NCBI GenBank assembly: GCA_900767685.1 | Contig: CAAGAB010000273.1 | Span: forward strand, 1 to 17,350 | DNA: 17,350 bases | From: an uncultured Coprococcus sp. | Lineage (GTDB): Bacteria; Bacillota_A; Clostridia; Lachnospirales; Lachnospiraceae | Direction: 5' to 3' | In this document: positions 15,151-17,350 of the stretch, one piece after another | Position numbering within the stretch: position 1 is the first letter of the stretch | How the letters are laid out: every line of letters starts with the position of its first letter | Notes under the pieces: generated by a model | Databases searched by the model: none | What the model saw: the letters and a program-made list of their open reading frames with translations, nothing else | Told to the model about the DNA's origin: nothing | Position numbers and translations under genes: made by a program

Positions 15151-15675
15151 GCATTAAAGATCATGATAGACGCAGGACATGGCGGTTATGACAACGGCGC
15201 TTCATATGAGGGCAGGTTGGAAAAGAATGATAATCTTAATCTTGCCCTTGCACTAGGAGATGAGCTTGAGCGCAGAGGATATGATGTAGATTACACCAGA
15301 ACATCAGATGTGTATGATTCGCCTGTGAGGAAAGCCCAGATAGGGAATGAAAGCGGTGCGGATTATTTCATATCACTTCACAGGAATTCATCTTCAGAAC
15401 CTAACACATATAATGGAGTGCAGACTTTGGTATATGATAAAAACGGCGTAAAGTATGAGCTTGCACAAAATATCAATAGGAAATTAGAAAAACTCGGATT
15501 CCGAAACATAAATGTCGAGGAACGTCCTGGGCTTGCGGTACTCAGAAGAACAAATATGCCGGCGGTACTCATAGAGACAGGATTTATAAACAACGACTAC
15601 GACAATTATTTATATGATTACAATTTTGAAGCTATCGCGTCAGCTATTGCGGATGCTGTTGAAGAGACACTATGA
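15148..15675 (+). CDS. N-acetylmuramoyl-L-alanine amidase (amidase_3 family)
   Basis: This is a zinc enzyme that cleaves the bond between MurNAc and the L-Ala of the stem peptide. The 175 residues form a single catalytic domain. The zinc ligands are His11 (IDAGHGG), Glu25 (GRLEKNDNLNLA) and His78 (ISLHRNSS), and catalytic Glu143 is in VLIETGFINN; all are intact. There is no signal peptide, membrane span or wall-binding domain, unusual for a housekeeping autolysin; bacteriophage-type endolysins often look like this. It follows the GH25 gene on the same strand, which suggests paired peptidoglycan cutting. No proper ribosome binding site precedes the ATG at 15148, and an inverted repeat covers it. 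An ATG at 15132 is out of frame. How it would leave the cell is not apparent. Confidence 0.9.
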   Translation: MALKIMIDAGHGGYDNGASYEGRLEKNDNLNLALALGDELERRGYDVDYTRTSDVYDSPVRKAQIGNESGADYFISLHRNSSSEPNTYNGVQTLVYDKNGVKYELAQNINRKLEKLGFRNINVEERPGLAVLRRTNMPAVLIETGFINNDYDNYLYDYNFEAIASAIADAVEETL

Positions 15676-15705
15676 CAAGGCGAGAATAGTCAGACAGAGA
15701 TAATC

Positions 15706-15737
15706 CACATAGAGTTCACATAGAGTACGTATAGAAG
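15706..15737 (+). repeat. Short 11-bp tandem repeats sharing the CACATAGAG core
   Basis: CACATAGAGTT and CACATAGAGTA are adjacent, followed by a diverged CGTATAGAAGC. The core recurs in the 13-bp array at 13926-14042 on the other side of the GH25-amidase pair. The rest of 15676-15833 is AT-rich, with no gene seen. Confidence 0.45.
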
Positions 15738-15833
15738 CAGGAATAAATGATGTTTTGTAGAAATGCTGCTTCGTTCTGTGGGGATGCTTCGAAAAATAAT
15801 ATAAAAAGAGAAAAAGAAAATTTAAAAATATAG

Positions 15834-15862
15834 TTGACATTGCAATTGCAGTGTGTTATATT
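15834..15862 (+). promoter_or_regulatory. Strong promoter of the rplJ-rplL operon
   Basis: TTGACA (15834-15839), 17 bp, TATATT (15857-15862), preceded by an A-rich stretch of the UP-element type. The 15 bases AAAATATAGTTGACA are identical to those of the promoter at 17220. Transcription should start near 15869. Confidence 0.85.
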
Positions 15863-15868
15863 GAACGA

Positions 15869-15945
15869 CGATGAACTGCCGAAGACAGTAGGTGCCGAAA
15901 GGCGTAAGATGAAATATCACCTACCGAGGAAAGATATCGTTAATT
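15869..15945 (+). ncRNA. Ribosomal protein L10 leader (L10(L12)4 binding site)
   Basis: The leader has the known L10-leader architecture: ACTG/CAGT at 15875-15889 around CCGAAGA, then GTAGGTG (15888-15894) pairing with CACCTAC (15918-15924) around CC-GAAA-GG and a second small arm, then CGAGG. Conserved words CTGCCGAAGACAG and GTGCCGAAAGGC match the family. In Firmicutes (B. subtilis rplJL) L10 complexed with L12 binds this leader and controls its own operon by transcription attenuation; a hairpin with a T-run at 15960-15991 supports the same mechanism here. Confidence 0.85.
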
Positions 15946-15959
15946 GACTTAACAATCTA

Positions 15960-15991
15960 CTCTCAGGTCTTAGGGCTTTGAGAGTTTTTTT
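15960..15991 (+). terminator. Attenuator hairpin in the rplJ leader
   Basis: CTCTCAGGTC pairs with GGGCTTTGAGAG (GU pairs and one bulge) and is followed by seven T residues, 44 nt before the rplJ start. Its place between the L10 leader and rplJ marks it as the regulated terminator, not an end of transcription. Confidence 0.8.
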
Positions 15992-16034
15992 ATATCTTGA
16001 ATGTGCAGTCATTAGTAAAATAAGGAGGCGCATT

Positions 16035-16523
16035 ATGGCAAAGGTAGAGTTAAAGAAGCCAATAGTAGATGAGATCAAGGCAAATCTTGAAGGCGCTGCT
16101 ACTGCAGTAGTTGTAGACTATCGTGGTCTTACAGTTGAGCAGGATACACAGCTCCGTAAGAATTTAAGAGAAGCTGGTGTTGTATACAAGGTATACAAGA
16201 ACACAATGGTCAACTTCGCTATCGAGGGAACAGAGTTCGAAGGCCTTAAGGATTGTTTAGAGGGACCAACTGGTCTTGCAATCTGCAAGGAAGATGCTAC
16301 AGCAGCTGCAAGAGTGCTTGCAGATTTCGCAAAGAATGCCCCAGCTCTTGAGCTTAAGGGTGGCGTTGTAGAAGGAACATTCTATGATGCAGAGGGAATC
16401 CAGGTTATCGCAAAGATCCCTTCAAGAGAGACTCTTATTTCCAAGTTCCTTGGAAGTATTCAGTCACCTATCGCAAACTTCGCTCGTGTTATCAAGCAGA
16501 TCGCAGAGCAGAAGGAAGCTTAA
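16035..16523 (+). CDS. rplJ: 50S ribosomal protein L10
   Basis: This is the base of the ribosomal stalk; it binds L12 dimers and 23S rRNA and is the autoregulator of its operon. The ATG at 16035 is preceded by a perfect AAGGAGG (16022-16028); the frame is open further upstream but there it runs through the attenuator. The 162-residue product has the usual L10 order: VELKKPIVDEIKANLEGA, VVVDYRGLTVEQDTQLRKNLREAG, VYKNTMVNFAIEGTEFEGL, EGPTGLAICKED, LKGGVVEG, and a C-terminal L12-binding helix ending IANFARVIKQIAEQKEA. rplK and rplA, often just upstream in Firmicutes, are not here; cell wall hydrolase genes are. Confidence 0.97.
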   Translation: MAKVELKKPIVDEIKANLEGAATAVVVDYRGLTVEQDTQLRKNLREAGVVYKVYKNTMVNFAIEGTEFEGLKDCLEGPTGLAICKEDATAAARVLADFAKNAPALELKGGVVEGTFYDAEGIQVIAKIPSRETLISKFLGSIQSPIANFARVIKQIAEQKEA

Positions 16524-16724
16524 TAGAGACTACTTGGCAGTCGGATTATTATTTAATAAGAAGGCTGACAGAAGGTCTGATGAGAAACTTGACGAGCATT
16601 CTTGTAAAGATGCTTATAAAGTGGAAGAATGTCTATATTATGGACAAAGGGTATCCGCATGAGACGAGGATGATGTGTGGATGCATTACAAAATAACAAA
16701 TCATATTATATGGAGGAAAACATA

Positions 16725-17093
16725 ATGACAACTCAGGAAATTATTGAAGTAATCAAAGGTTTATCAGTATTAGAGTTAAACGACTTAGTTAAGGCTTGCG
16801 AAGAGGAGTTCGGTGTATCAGCAGCAGCAGGTGTTGTAGTTGCAGCAGCAGGCGCTGACGGTGCAGCAGCAGCTGAGGAGAAGGATTCATTCGATGTAGA
16901 ACTTACAGAGGTTGGTCCTAACAAGGTTAAGGTTATCAAGGTTGTTCGTGAGCTTACAGGCTTAGGTCTTAAGGAAGCTAAGGACGCTGTAGATGGTGCT
17001 CCAAAGGTAATCAAGGAGGACGCTACTAAGGAAGAGGCTGAGGAAGCTAAGACAAAGCTTGAGGCTGAGGGAGCTAAGGTTACATTAAAGTAA
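16725..17093 (+). CDS. rplL: 50S ribosomal protein L7/L12
   Basis: This is the stalk protein that recruits and activates translation GTPases. The 122-residue product begins with the dimerisation and L10-binding helices ([20 protein letters not shown]), then an Ala/Gly-rich hinge (about 32-52), and the conserved C-terminal domain ([40 protein letters not shown]). The start is preceded by TGGAGG (16711-16716). The 201-nt spacer from rplJ is longer than usual and carries no gene; CATTCTT (16597-16603) and AAGAATG (16625-16631) could form a weak hairpin there. L12 is needed in several copies per L10, so differential expression across this spacer is plausible but not shown. Confidence 0.97.
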   Translation: MTTQEIIEVIKGLSVLELNDLVKACEEEFGVSAAAGVVVAAAGADGAAAAEEKDSFDVELTEVGPNKVKVIKVVRELTGLGLKEAKDAVDGAPKVIKEDATKEEAEEAKTKLEAEGAKVTLK

Positions 17094-17124
17094 TTTGATC
17101 CTTATTTTATTATCAGACTTTATT

Positions 17125-17166
17125 CGGCCTGGCGGAGATGGATCTCATCCCGCCGGGCCGGTTTTT
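17125..17166 (+). terminator. Terminator after rplL
   Basis: CGGCCTGGCGG (17125-17135) pairs with CCGCCGGGCCG (17150-17160), with one GU pair, and GATG/CATC extends it inside. TTTTT follows. Very strong, so the downstream gene relies on its own promoter. Confidence 0.9.
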
Positions 17167-17219
17167 CTATACATCTTTTCTCAATTAATAAAAAAATCTA
17201 AAAAAATTCCAAAATATAG

Positions 17220-17248
17220 TTGACAAATATTGCATTTGCTGTTAGGAT
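17220..17248 (+). promoter_or_regulatory. Promoter downstream of rplL, probably for rpoB
   Basis: TTGACA (17220-17225), 17 bp, TAGGAT (17243-17248), preceded by the A-rich stretch shared with the rplJ promoter. In Firmicutes rpoB-rpoC usually follow rplL; no coding start is visible within the remaining 100 nt, so the gene name is inferred from synteny. Confidence 0.65.
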
Positions 17249-17260
17249 AGTAAACTGTCA

Positions 17261-17295
17261 CTATTATGGCTTCGTGTGCATACACGCCGTAATAG
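17261..17295 (+). promoter_or_regulatory. Structured leader hairpin downstream of the probable rpoB promoter
   Basis: CTATTATGG (17261-17269) pairs with CCGTAATAG (17287-17295), with CGTGT/ACACG stacked inside around a GCAT loop. There is no T-run, so it is a leader structure and not a terminator. It begins about 5 nt after the predicted transcription start. Confidence 0.55.
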
Positions 17296-17350
17296 CCTGA
17301 TAAATGGCTTTGAAACACTTATATAACTTAAGGTTGTCCTAAAAGCATAA

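Noticed and set aside
14075..15675. Prophage lysis cassette
   Set aside because: No holin, phage structural, integrase or attachment features are seen; the neighbours are housekeeping genes and the lysozyme is membrane-anchored.
15978..16034. Longer rplJ starting upstream
   Set aside because: It would begin in the attenuator hairpin; the AAGGAGG-preceded ATG at 16035 gives the standard L10 N-terminus.

Overview
The window looks like chromosomal DNA of a low-to-moderate GC, Gram-positive anaerobe of the Clostridia, most likely Lachnospiraceae. The evidence is indirect: a lipobox-bearing substrate-binding lipoprotein, strong AGGAGG-type ribosome binding sites, TTGACA/TATAAT promoters, an L10 leader of the Firmicutes type ahead of rplJ-rplL, and a secreted protein built from the Ig-like and fibronectin III-like domains common in that family. 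I cannot assign a species.

Layout. (1) Nt 3-2360: 3' part of a large secreted multidomain protein, closed by an intrinsic terminator. (2) Nt 2448-8074: a complete sulfate ABC importer operon (sbp-cysT-cysW-cysA) with its own promoter and two near-identical palindromic operator-like sites 101 bp apart, followed by a LacI-family regulator with its own promoter. Copies of one palindromic GGGGACGGAGG...CCTCCGTCCCC element lie on both sides of this block in the same orientation. (3) Nt 8084-11271: a probable operon of a membrane-anchored DUF4097 protein, a GNAT acetyltransferase, a TIGR01440/YwlG-type protein with an unusual N-terminal extension, and a HAD hydrolase. (4) Nt 11291-11677, minus strand: panD (aspartate 1-decarboxylase) standing alone and convergent with the HAD gene. 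(5) Nt 11959-13710: a gene fusing an alpha/beta-hydrolase (HSL type) to a methyltransferase resembling the leucine carboxyl methyltransferase family. (6) Nt 13832-15675: a membrane-anchored GH25 lysozyme whose 5' leader carries a nine-unit 13-bp minisatellite, followed by an amidase_3 cell wall hydrolase without a signal peptide, whose start codon sits in an inverted repeat. (7) Nt 15834-17166: rplJ-rplL with promoter, L10 leader, attenuator-like hairpin and strong final terminator. (8) Nt 17220-17350: a second strong promoter and a structured leader that most likely belongs to rpoB, whose coding region starts beyond the window.

How the genes work together. The importer genes form one sulfate uptake system: lipoprotein receptor, two permeases and an ATPase. 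Its palindromic sites and the neighbouring LacI-type gene suggest local or carbon-linked control, which would be unusual for sulfate uptake. The GH25 and amidase genes can cut the two main bond types of peptidoglycan (glycan and glycan-peptide). rplJ-rplL make the ribosomal stalk and are expected to be autoregulated by L10 through the leader. The strongest candidates for something undescribed are the hydrolase-methyltransferase fusion, the operator pair at the sulfate locus, the flanking palindromic repeats, and the minisatellite leader.
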